Of a stretch of DNA of 18,858 nucleotides, positions 6,655-13,410 are shown one piece after another (position 1 is the first letter of the stretch; the number at the start of each line of letters is the position of its first letter). The DNA is from Alphaproteobacteria bacterium (GTDB taxonomy: Bacteria; Pseudomonadota; Alphaproteobacteria; Zavarziniales; Zavarziniaceae), in contig JAJFJE010000283.1 in assembly GCA_021774355.1 (NCBI GenBank), forward strand, positions 1-18,858, read 5' to 3'. A model generated the notes under the pieces. That model saw only the letters and a program-made list of their open reading frames with translations, ran no database searches and was not told the origin of the DNA. The position numbers were made by a program, and so were the translations under genes.

Positions 6655-8331
6655 ATGCCGCCATCACGCTCTGCCGCCACCGACGCCATGCCGGATATCC
6701 GCGACCTTGCGGAGCATTTGCGGTTTTCCCCGGCGGAGGGGCGGATCTGGATGGAGGACCACCGCTCGGTCCTCCTGTCGTCGACCGCCTTTGGTTCGCT
6801 GCGTCGCGACATCATGGACCGCCTGGGCACCGCGGCAGCGCGCGAGATGTATGGCCGCATCGGCTATGCCGAAGGCACGCGCGATGCCGGCCTGGCGCGC
6901 AAGCTGCGCCCCGACCAGAGCTATGACGACGCCTTCATGGCCGGCCCCCAGGCCCATGCCCTGGCCGGCTTCGGCTGGACCCAAGTGGTGACCATGGATC
7001 TGCAGCCGGACAGCGGCACCTGCTTCGGCGAGTTCCTGGTTCATGACGCGATCGAGGCCAGTGTCCATCTGGAACTGTTCGGTCCCAGCTCCGAGCCCGT
7101 GTGCTGGATGCTGATAGGCTATGCCAGCGGCTTCACCAGCGCCTTTGCCGGCCGGCCGATCCTGCTGCGCGAGGTTGAATGCCGGGGCATGGGCGCGCCG
7201 GCCTGCCGGCTGGTCGCCCGGCCCCTGGAAGAATGGGGCGACACGGCCCCCGATACCGCGCTCTATCGCCCCGCGCCGGAGGTCAACCGGTGGATGCGGC
7301 AGGCCCGGGAAGACGGCGTGGTGGCAGAGGATGTCATCGGCATTTCGGCCGGCTTCGGCGGTGCCCTGCACCTGTTGAACAAGGCGGCACCAAGCCGGGC
7401 CACCCTGCTGTTCCTGGGCGAAACGGGGGTCGGCAAGGAAGTCTTCGCCCGCCTTGCCCACCGCCTGTCGGGCCGCCGCAACCAGCCCTTCGTGGCCGTC
7501 AACTGCGCCGCCCTGCCGGAGAATCTGATCGAGGCCGAACTGTTCGGCGTGGTCCGCGGCGCCTATACCGGTGCCACCGCCTCGCGCCCCGGGCGCTTCG
7601 AGCGGGCCAATGGCGGGACCCTGTTCCTGGACGAGATCGGCGCCCTCAGCGGCCCGGCCCAGAGCAAGCTGCTGCGCGCCTTGCAGGAGGGCGAGATCGA
7701 GCGGCTGGGCGACGTCCAGACCAGGCGGGTCGATGTCCGGGTCATGGCCGCGACCAATGTCGATCTGCGCGCCGCCGTCGCCCGGGGCGAATTCCGCGAG
7801 GACCTCTATTTCCGGGTCGCCACTTTCCCGGTCCAGATCCCGCCCCTGCGCGAGCGGCGCGACGATATCCCGTTGCTGATGGAGCATTTTCGCCACCGCC
7901 ACTGCGCCAGCCACGGCCGGCGCGTGCCCGGCTTCACCGCCCGCGCCGTACAGGCCCTGCTGTCTTATGAATTTCCGGGCAATATTCGCGAGCTGGAGCA
8001 CCGGGTCGAGCGGGCGGTGCTGCTGACCAATGACGACGAGCCGATCGACCTGCCCCATCTCTTCGTCGGCGAGGACCGTCCCGCCCTGATGCTCAGCCTG
8101 GACAGCCACGGCCGCCTGCGCACCCATGACCCGGCCACCCTGCGCCGGCGGGCGGTCGAGTTGCTTGCCGCCACCGGCGGCGAGCCGGACAGCCTTGCCG
8201 CCATCGAGCGGGAACTGATCGAGGCGGCAGTCGCCGAGGCCCGGGGCAATCTGTCGGCCGCCGCCCGCCGCCTGGGCCTGACCCGCAGGCAGGTCGCCCT
8301 GCGCCTGGAACGGCTGCGCCGGCCGGGGTAG
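6655..8331 (+). CDS. XylR/DmpR-type sigma-54-dependent aromatic-responsive activator
   Basis: This is an enhancer-binding protein that senses an aromatic effector and drives sigma-54 RNA polymerase by ATP hydrolysis. In 558 residues it has an N-terminal XylR_N/V4R sensor (about 15-190), a linker, an AAA+ domain (about 230-460; Walker A GETGVGKE 255-262, GAYTGA loop 302-307, Walker B GGTLFLDE 320-327, arginine-rich PGNIRELEHR near 441) and a Fis-type HTH (IERELIEAA ... NLSAAARRLGLTRRQV, about 517-547). The V4R zinc set C150, E173, C176 and C184 has the spacing of the phenol sensor MopR. The start is uncertain: ATG 6655 fits the homologous N-terminus, while GTG 6619 and ATG 6688 are alternatives, and none has a clear ribosome binding site. 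It lies between the two oxygenase units and probably activates both. Confidence 0.9.
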   Translation: MPPSRSAATDAMPDIRDLAEHLRFSPAEGRIWMEDHRSVLLSSTAFGSLRRDIMDRLGTAAAREMYGRIGYAEGTRDAGLARKLRPDQSYDDAFMAGPQAHALAGFGWTQVVTMDLQPDSGTCFGEFLVHDAIEASVHLELFGPSSEPVCWMLIGYASGFTSAFAGRPILLREVECRGMGAPACRLVARPLEEWGDTAPDTALYRPAPEVNRWMRQAREDGVVAEDVIGISAGFGGALHLLNKAAPSRATLLFLGETGVGKEVFARLAHRLSGRRNQPFVAVNCAALPENLIEAELFGVVRGAYTGATASRPGRFERANGGTLFLDEIGALSGPAQSKLLRALQEGEIERLGDVQTRRVDVRVMAATNVDLRAAVARGEFREDLYFRVATFPVQIPPLRERRDDIPLLMEHFRHRHCASHGRRVPGFTARAVQALLSYEFPGNIRELEHRVERAVLLTNDDEPIDLPHLFVGEDRPALMLSLDSHGRLRTHDPATLRRRAVELLAATGGEPDSLAAIERELIEAAVAEARGNLSAAARRLGLTRRQVALRLERLRRPG

Positions 8332-8370
8332 AAATTCCCGCCCGGCGCGCCGGCGGCGCCCGTCGTTCCG

Positions 8371-8919
8371 TCAGAAGAAGACGTTAAGGTTGCTGTCCGG
8401 GACGATGGAATGGTCGAGCGCGATGTCGCGCTTGGCGAGCAGCCATACCCCCCCGACCTCGCGCCAGATATCGGACCGGCCGGCGACGATATGGCGTTCC
8501 TCGCCGTCGATCCGGCTGCGGTGGATGGTCAGGACCGAATAGGCCTCGGCCTCGTCCGGTCCCGGACCCTGCCAGATCTCCACATTGCCGACCAGGCGGC
8601 GGACGTGGTTGCGCGGATCCTCGGCCCAGACGAAGCCCGATTCCAGGCGATCGACGCGCAACCGCAGACGCGGCAGGGTCTCGTCGAAGGTGAAGCCGGC
8701 GCCGACTGCCGGGGGTGCCCCGCGGTCCTTGCGGAAACGCCGGCTGGTGATCGGCATGCGGTAGCGGATATCCTCGGCCAGCAGGGCCAGCCAGTCGCGG
8801 AAGCGTTCCTCGTCGAGCAGCCGGGCCTCGTAATAGAGCTGCTGCTGCAGCGCCAGATGCGCTGCCGGCGCCAGCATGGCACTGACGCTGCGGCGAGCGG
8901 TTACGGTCGCGCCTGTCAT
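8371..8919 (-). CDS. Aromatic-ring-hydroxylating dioxygenase, small (beta) subunit 2 (BphA2/NahAd-like)
   Basis: This is the structural beta subunit of a Rieske dioxygenase, 182 residues. Family features are an N-terminal helix with YYEARLLDEERFRDWLALLAEDIRYRMP, the WAEDPRNHVRRLVGNVEI strand region, the basic RSRIDGEERHIVAGRSDIWR segment and a C-terminal NLNVFF, as in biphenyl/naphthalene-type beta subunits. The start is placed at 8919, where AGGGGGGAATGAT precedes the ATG; an open extension to 9111 runs through the promoter elements described here and is rejected. It stands alone, convergent with the regulator gene, and has its own sigma-54 promoter. Its class fits alpha-1 (5095-6459) better than alpha-2, so I infer an alpha1-beta2 hexamer assembled from two transcripts. 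Confidence 0.88.
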   Translation of the reverse strand: MTGATVTARRSVSAMLAPAAHLALQQQLYYEARLLDEERFRDWLALLAEDIRYRMPITSRRFRKDRGAPPAVGAGFTFDETLPRLRLRVDRLESGFVWAEDPRNHVRRLVGNVEIWQGPGPDEAEAYSVLTIHRSRIDGEERHIVAGRSDIWREVGGVWLLAKRDIALDHSIVPDSNLNVFF

Positions 8920-8962
8920 ATCATTCCCCCCTGGAGCCGGCTTTGTGCCTAGCGCGGCCCCA

Positions 8963-8978
8963 GGCAGGGTTCGTGCCA
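8963..8978 (-). promoter_or_regulatory. Sigma-54 (-24/-12) promoter of the lone beta-2 gene
   Basis: The minus strand reads TGGCACGAACCCTGCC, with a full TGGCACG -24 element and CTGCC at -12; GG (8977-8976) and GC (8965-8964) are exactly 10 bp apart. The inferred start is near 8952, giving a 33-nt leader. Confidence 0.85.
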
Positions 8979-8997
8979 GCGGCCGGCAATCGCGGAA

Positions 8998-9010
8998 AAT
9001 CAAGGACTTG
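8998..9010 (+). promoter_or_regulatory. IHF-binding site in the beta-2 promoter
   Basis: AATCAAGGACTTG is a perfect match to WATCAANNNNTTR, spanning about -46 to -58 from the inferred beta-2 start. This is almost the same place as the IHF match in the alpha1 promoter, on the opposite strand. Confidence 0.65.
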
Positions 9011-9044
9011 GCGGCCTGCGACCCGGCCCTGCCCGGCCCTCTGT

Positions 9045-9081
9045 TTGACATCGGCGTCAAGCGCCGGGGTTGCGATTGACG
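9045..9081. promoter_or_regulatory. Inverted-repeat activator (UAS) site of the beta-2 promoter
   Basis: TTGACATCGGCGTCAA (9045-9060) is an inverted repeat (TTGAC-N6-GTCAA) of the 16-bp size known for XylR-family sites. A third half-site TTGACG follows at 9076-9081 and forms CGTCAANCG...CGNTTGACG with 9055-9060. It lies at about -93 to -129 and contains TCGGCGTCA (9051-9059), shared with the alpha1 upstream site. Confidence 0.6.
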
Positions 9082-9220
9082 TTTACGAGGCCGCTCGCAT
9101 GGCTGGGCCACCGCCGTGATCGTGGCTTCTTGTCGGTAAATGGTCTATCCAGCGCGCTTCACACTCGCTGCTGCGCCACACCGAGCTTCGAGCGTTCCGT
9201 CGAACCAAGGCCCGAAGCCC

Positions 9221-10927
9221 ATGCCCTTTCCCGCCCTGAATGCCCATCTCGAGCGGGCCCTCGCCGAGCGCGGCTATGCCGAGCCGACCCCGGTCCAGCT
9301 GGCCGTGCTGCAGCCCGAAGCCGCCGGCCGGGACCTGCTGGTGTCGGCCCAGACCGGTTCGGGCAAGACCGTTGCCTACGGCCTGGCCATCGCCGACACC
9401 CTGCTGGGCGGCGCCGACGGCCTGGCGCCGCGCCGCTCGCCCCTGGCCCTGGTGGTGGCGCCGACCCGGGAATTGGCCATGCAGGTCCATGGCGAACTGA
9501 GCTGGCTCTACGGTCCCCTGGGCGGCCGGGTGGTGTCTTGCGTCGGCGGCATGGATGTGCGGCGGGAACAGCGCGCCCTGGCCGACGGCGCCCATATCGT
9601 GGTGGCGACGCCGGGGCGGCTGCGCGACCATCTGGAGCGGGGCCGCCTGGCCACCGACGGGCTGCTGGCCGTGGTACTCGACGAAGCCGACGAGATGCTC
9701 GACCTCGGCTTCCGCGAGGATCTCGAATTCATCCTGGACGCGACGCCGGAAAGCCGGCGCACCCTGTTGTTCTCGGCCACCATCCCGGCTGAAATTGCCA
9801 CCCTCGCCCGGTCCTACCAGCGCGACGCCTTGCGGGTCGCCGCCAATAACAAGGGCGAGGCCCATGGCGACATCGAGTACCGGGCGGTGCGCTGCGCGCC
9901 CAACGACATCGAGCATGCGGTGGTCAATGTTCTGCGCTTCAGCGAGGCGCGGGCCGCCATGGTTTTCTGTGCCACCCGGGACGCCGTGCGCCATCTCCAT
10001 GCCAATCTGGTGGAACGGGGATTTGCCGCGGTCGCCCTGTCCGGCGAACTCAGCCAGACCGAACGCAGCCACGCCCTGCAAGCGGTACGCGATGGCCGCG
10101 CCCGGGTCTGCGTGGCGACCGATGTGGCGGCGCGCGGCATCGACGTCCCCGACCTCGCCCTGGTCATCCATGCCGAATTGCCCAACAACCGGGACACCCT
10201 GCTGCATCGTTCCGGCCGCACCGGCCGGGCCGGGCGCAAGGGCACCTGCGTCCTGATCGTTCCCCACACCCGCCGCCGCCGGGCCGAGCAATTGCTCGCC
10301 GGCAGCCGCCTGCCGGTGATCTGGTCGGGCGCGCCGACCGCCGACGAGATCCGCGCTTTGGATCGCCAGCGCCTGCTGGCCGACCCGATCCTGGCGGACC
10401 CGGCGGGCGAGGACGACCTGGCGGCGGGGCGGACCCTGCTGGAAAGCTTTCCCGCCGAACAGGTCGCGGCGGCCCTGATCCGCCTGCAGCGCAGCCGCCT
10501 GCCCGAGCCCGAAGACCTGCTCGATGCCGGCCCGCCGCCGGCGGCCGACCGGCATCAGTCGCCGCGCGGCGCACCCGGCGGCCGCTGGTTCCGTATGAAT
10601 ATCGGCCGCCGCGACAATGCCGATCCGCGCTGGCTGCTGCCCATCATCTGTCGCCTGGGCCACGTCACCAAGGCCGAGATCGGCGCCATCCGCATTCTCG
10701 ACCGGGAAACCCGCTTCGAGATCGCCGATGGCTCGGCCGACCGCTTCGCGACCGCCCTGCGCCAGTCCAACGACCCCAAGGTGCGGATCGAACCGGCCGA
10801 CGCACCGCCAGCGGGGTCCCGTCCGCCCCATCGCGGCAAGCCGCCGGCAGCCGCGGACAAGGCCGGCGGGCCGCGCCCGGCCTATCCCAAGAACGGCAAG
10901 CCGGGCAAGCGCCGGGCCGCGCCCTAA
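9221..10927 (+). CDS. DEAD-box ATP-dependent RNA helicase with DbpA-type RNA-binding C-terminus
   Basis: This is a cytoplasmic ATP-driven RNA unwinding enzyme of 568 residues, probably in ribosome assembly or RNA turnover. All helicase motifs are visible in order: Q motif (GYAEPTPVQ), motif I AQTGSGKT (43-50), Ia PTRELA (81-86), Ib ATPGR, motif II DEAD (154-157), III SAT (185-187), V ATDVAARGID and VI HRSGRTGRAGR. A C-terminal segment (RWFRMNIGRRDNADPRWLLPIICRLG onward) resembles the DbpA RNA-binding domain, which in DbpA recognises 23S rRNA hairpin 92, and a basic Pro/Lys/Gly-rich tail follows. The start at 9221 gives the usual short N-terminus; AAGG lies 10 nt upstream. An in-frame start at 9140 adds an unlikely leader. 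It is functionally unrelated to the oxygenase locus. Confidence 0.9.
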   Translation: MPFPALNAHLERALAERGYAEPTPVQLAVLQPEAAGRDLLVSAQTGSGKTVAYGLAIADTLLGGADGLAPRRSPLALVVAPTRELAMQVHGELSWLYGPLGGRVVSCVGGMDVRREQRALADGAHIVVATPGRLRDHLERGRLATDGLLAVVLDEADEMLDLGFREDLEFILDATPESRRTLLFSATIPAEIATLARSYQRDALRVAANNKGEAHGDIEYRAVRCAPNDIEHAVVNVLRFSEARAAMVFCATRDAVRHLHANLVERGFAAVALSGELSQTERSHALQAVRDGRARVCVATDVAARGIDVPDLALVIHAELPNNRDTLLHRSGRTGRAGRKGTCVLIVPHTRRRRAEQLLAGSRLPVIWSGAPTADEIRALDRQRLLADPILADPAGEDDLAAGRTLLESFPAEQVAAALIRLQRSRLPEPEDLLDAGPPPAADRHQSPRGAPGGRWFRMNIGRRDNADPRWLLPIICRLGHVTKAEIGAIRILDRETRFEIADGSADRFATALRQSNDPKVRIEPADAPPAGSRPPHRGKPPAAADKAGGPRPAYPKNGKPGKRRAAP

Positions 10928-11040
10928 AGCGTTGACGCCCGGCCTCGGTGGCGGCGCCGGCGGTGGCCCGCGCCGTCATTGCCGCGACCGGTTCCGGCCC
11001 GCCCGAAGCCTCCGCCAGTGCCGGGGCCCGACCCGATTAA

Positions 11041-11068
11041 TTGATTGACCGATCGTTCGTTCTATTTA
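11041..11068 (+). promoter_or_regulatory. Possible promoter/TetR-type operator upstream of the aldehyde dehydrogenase
   Basis: GACCGATCGTTC (11047-11058) is a palindrome with one mismatched pair, centred on CGATCG, a core common in TetR-family operators. It sits between a TTGATT hexamer (11041-11046) and TATTTA (11063-11068), spaced 16 bp. The -10 match is weak and no TetR gene is in the window. Confidence 0.3.
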
Positions 11069-11098
11069 AGATCACCCGGAAACCGGACGGGGGGATCG

Positions 11099-12607
11099 AT
11101 GACCGAGCTGATCGAACAGAAATATCGCGCGTTCCACCAGCAGCTGGACAAGCTTGCCGGGCCGGGCCGGCAGTTCGGCAACTTCATCGACGGCGCCGCG
11201 GTCGACAGCGCCAGCGGCGCCACCCTCGAGGTTGCCAATCCCGCCCGCAAGCAGGTCTTCGCCACGGTCCAGGCCTCGGACGCGGCCGATATCGACCGCG
11301 CGGTGCGGGCCGCCACCGCCCAGCTCGAAGGCGGCCCCTGGTCGCGCCTGTCGGGGGCCCAGCGCGGCCGCCTGATGCAACGCCTCGCCGACCTGGTCGA
11401 GCGGGACGCCGAATTGCTCGGCATGATGGATGCCCTGAGCATCGGCCGGCCGGTCGCCGAGACCCAGATTCTCGACCTGCCGAACGTCGCCGACACCTTG
11501 CGCTATTTCGCCGGCTGGGCGGACAAGATCACCGGCGAGACCATTCCCACCGGGGGCTATTTCGGCCACCCTACCCATTCCTATACGCGGCGCGAACCGG
11601 TCGGCGTGGTCGGCGCGATCCTGCCCTGGAACACGCCCCTGATGATCACTTTGTGGAAGGTGGCGCCGGCCCTCGCCGCCGGCTGTACCCTGGTGCTCAA
11701 GCCGGCCGAGGAAACCCCCTTGTCGGCGCTCCACCTCGCCCGGCTGATGCAGGAGGCAGGCTTTCCCGATGGCGTGCTCAACGTCGTGACCGGCCTGGGC
11801 GAGACGGTCGGGGACGCCCTGGTCAAGCACCCAGGGGTGGCCAAGATCACGTTCACCGGCGGCCCGGAGGCGGGCCGCATCATCGGCCGCAACGCCGCCG
11901 ACAGTTTCAAGCGGGTGTCGCTGGAATTGGGCGGCAAGACGCCCCAGATCGTGTTCGACGATGCCGCGCTCGACGCCGCCTTGCAGGGCATTGCCATGGG
12001 CCTGTTCTTTAACCAGGGCGAGGTCTGTGCCGCCGGCACCCGGATCCTCGCCCAACGCAGCCTGTGCGACGAATTATGCGAGCGGCTGGGTGCGGTCGCC
12101 CGCACCATTCGCCTGGGCGACCCCCTGGCCCCCGACACCCAGATGGGCTCGCTGGCCAGCAAGGCCCAGTTCGAGCGGGTCTCCGGCTATCTTGCCGTGG
12201 CCAATGACGACGGCGCCCAGTTGGTTGCCGGCGGCACGACCGATGACCGGCGGGGCTATTTCGTCAGCCCCACGGTGTTCCGCGGCGACAACCGGATGCG
12301 CATCGCCCAGGAGGAGATCTTCGGCCCGGTCGGCATCGTCATCCCGTTCGACGACGAGGCCGACGCGCTGCGCCTGGCCAATGATTCACGCTACGGCCTG
12401 GCCGCCTCGATCTGGACCAGCAATGTCGGACGCGCCCACCGCATGGCCGGGCAGGTCCGGGCGGGGGCCGTGTGGATCAATTGCTGGGCGGCGATCGACG
12501 CCCGCCTGCCCTGGGGCGGCGTAAAGACCAGCGGCACCGGCCGGGAGAACGGCCGCACGGCCCTGGACGCCTATACCGAGACCAAGGCCGTCACCGTCCT
12601 GCTGTAA
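11099..12607 (+). CDS. NAD(P)-dependent aldehyde dehydrogenase
   Basis: This 502-residue enzyme oxidises an aldehyde to the acid with NAD(P)+ and belongs to the betaine/benzaldehyde-dehydrogenase-like ALDH superfamily. Visible are the oxyanion Asn in LPWN (N178), the cofactor-binding KPAEETPLSAL and TFTGGPEAGR, the general base E276 in LELGGK, the catalytic Cys C310 in FNQGEVCAAGT, and the late EEIFGPVGIV and PWGGVKTSGTGRENG motifs. The start at 11099 has GGGGGG 5-10 nt upstream; the open TTG extension to 11045 crosses the promoter-like sequence and is rejected. It is a single gene, convergent with the trmO-like gene 17 bp downstream. It could act on aldehydes from aromatic side chains, but the substrate cannot be deduced and no sigma-54 promoter precedes it. 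Confidence 0.9.
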   Translation: MTELIEQKYRAFHQQLDKLAGPGRQFGNFIDGAAVDSASGATLEVANPARKQVFATVQASDAADIDRAVRAATAQLEGGPWSRLSGAQRGRLMQRLADLVERDAELLGMMDALSIGRPVAETQILDLPNVADTLRYFAGWADKITGETIPTGGYFGHPTHSYTRREPVGVVGAILPWNTPLMITLWKVAPALAAGCTLVLKPAEETPLSALHLARLMQEAGFPDGVLNVVTGLGETVGDALVKHPGVAKITFTGGPEAGRIIGRNAADSFKRVSLELGGKTPQIVFDDAALDAALQGIAMGLFFNQGEVCAAGTRILAQRSLCDELCERLGAVARTIRLGDPLAPDTQMGSLASKAQFERVSGYLAVANDDGAQLVAGGTTDDRRGYFVSPTVFRGDNRMRIAQEEIFGPVGIVIPFDDEADALRLANDSRYGLAASIWTSNVGRAHRMAGQVRAGAVWINCWAAIDARLPWGGVKTSGTGRENGRTALDAYTETKAVTVLL

Positions 12608-12624
12608 CCGGCGACGGCCCCCGC

Positions 12625-13134
12625 TCAGGCGGCCGGCGTGTCGTCCGCCGTCTGGAGGTCGCCGGGCTGGGGGCGGGCGAGCGGGGTGAACAGGCAGCGG
12701 TCGGGCTTCAGATCGACCAGTGGCGTGCCGTCGAGGCAGTCCAGTCCGCGCACCGTCAGGACGGCGCCGGCGACCGCCTGCAGAGCCACGATGGACGTGC
12801 CGATGGGATTGGGCCGGACCGGCGAGCGCAGGGCAAAGGTGCCGCGGGTCCGACCGTCATCGGCCGGGCTCTGCCGGACCAGGTCGCGGCGCGACTGGTC
12901 GAGCCAATAGAGCACCTCGAGCCGTTCGAAGGCGGCAATGCCGTCGAGGGCTGCGATCCACGGCGCGAAAATCTCGATCTGGCAGTCGGGGCCGTCCAGC
13001 CGGCCCTGGCGCGGGCATTCCAGCCGGGACGTCCATGGGGTGCGGATCCGGCCGATGAACACCAGGCCGGCATCGGTCGGCGGCGGCGGCGCCACGGCCA
13101 CCTCATGGGCCCGGATTTCGTTCAGCCGGACCAT
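12625..13134 (-). CDS. trmO: TrmO/TsaA-domain SAM-dependent methyltransferase
   Basis: This 169-residue protein is of the TsaA (UPF0066) family. Its characterised member TrmO uses SAM to N6-methylate threonylcarbamoyl-A37 in tRNA. Family hallmarks are FIGRIRTPW at the start of the beta-barrel, GTFALRSPVRPNPIGTS (SAM-binding) and DCLDGTPLVDLKPD. It is shorter than E. coli TrmO (about 235 residues), having only the TsaA domain without the C-terminal extension. Its ATG overlaps the stop of the upstream molbindin gene by one base (TGATG), so the two are translationally coupled, and no separate ribosome binding site is needed. Linkage to molybdenum handling makes me cautious about a tRNA role; a paralogue with another substrate is possible. 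Confidence 0.78.
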   Translation of the reverse strand: MVRLNEIRAHEVAVAPPPPTDAGLVFIGRIRTPWTSRLECPRQGRLDGPDCQIEIFAPWIAALDGIAAFERLEVLYWLDQSRRDLVRQSPADDGRTRGTFALRSPVRPNPIGTSIVALQAVAGAVLTVRGLDCLDGTPLVDLKPDRCLFTPLARPQPGDLQTADDTPAA

Positions 13135-13343
13135 CAGTCGGGCAGGCCGATCAGTACGTCGGATGCCTTGATCACCGCGAAGACCTCCTGTCCGACCACC
13201 AGCCCCAAGGCCTCGACCGCCTCGTTGGTGATCGATGAGGTCATGATCGTCCCGCCCACGTCAAGGCGGACATGAGCCGTCGTCGCCCCCAGGACGATAT
13301 CGACAACTTTTCCGGCAAGAACATTGCGCGCGCTGAGCTTCAT
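13134..13343 (-). CDS. mop: Molbindin, single Mop-domain molybdate-binding protein
   Basis: This 69-residue cytoplasmic protein consists of one Mop (TOBE-type) domain, the unit that oligomerises into hexameric molbindins storing molybdate. Recognisable features are MKLSARNVLAGKVVDIVLGATTAHVRL, the ITNEAVEALGLVVGQEVFAVIKASDVLIG core and the usual length of about 68-70 residues. The start is at 13343, where AGGGGGAATCGCC precedes the ATG. An in-frame upstream ATG at 13385 gives an untypical 14-residue leader. It is first of a two-gene unit with the trmO-like gene. A Mo-box about 82 bp upstream indicates molybdate-responsive control by a ModE-type regulator that is not in the window. Confidence 0.9.
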   Translation of the reverse strand: MKLSARNVLAGKVVDIVLGATTAHVRLDVGGTIMTSSITNEAVEALGLVVGQEVFAVIKASDVLIGLPD

Positions 13344-13410
13344 GGCGATTCCCCCTGGTTCAGGGCCATTGGCGGCCCGATGCAACCTGATCTAGAAACC
13401 ACCGAAACAG

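Larger units (their letters stand above)
8920..9220. other. 301-bp intergenic region between beta-2 and the helicase gene
   Basis: It holds the beta-2 sigma-54 promoter, IHF site and UAS in its left half. The right half (about 9082-9220) must contain the start signals of the helicase gene, but I see no convincing -35/-10 pair there and no further gene. Confidence 0.5.

Noticed and set aside
6664..8127. 487-codon minus-strand frame opposite the XylR-type regulator
   Set aside because: Antisense shadow; the plus strand has complete AAA+, V4R and HTH motifs.
8342..8353. Perfect palindrome CCGGCGCGCCGG between the convergent regulator and beta-2 genes as a terminator
   Set aside because: No loop and no T-tract; such GC palindromes are frequent by chance at this base composition.
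9083..10831. 582-codon minus-strand frame opposite the helicase
   Set aside because: Antisense shadow of a DEAD-box gene with every helicase motif intact.
11072..12055. 327-codon minus-strand frame opposite the aldehyde dehydrogenase
   Set aside because: Antisense shadow; catalytic Cys and Glu and cofactor motifs lie on the plus strand.
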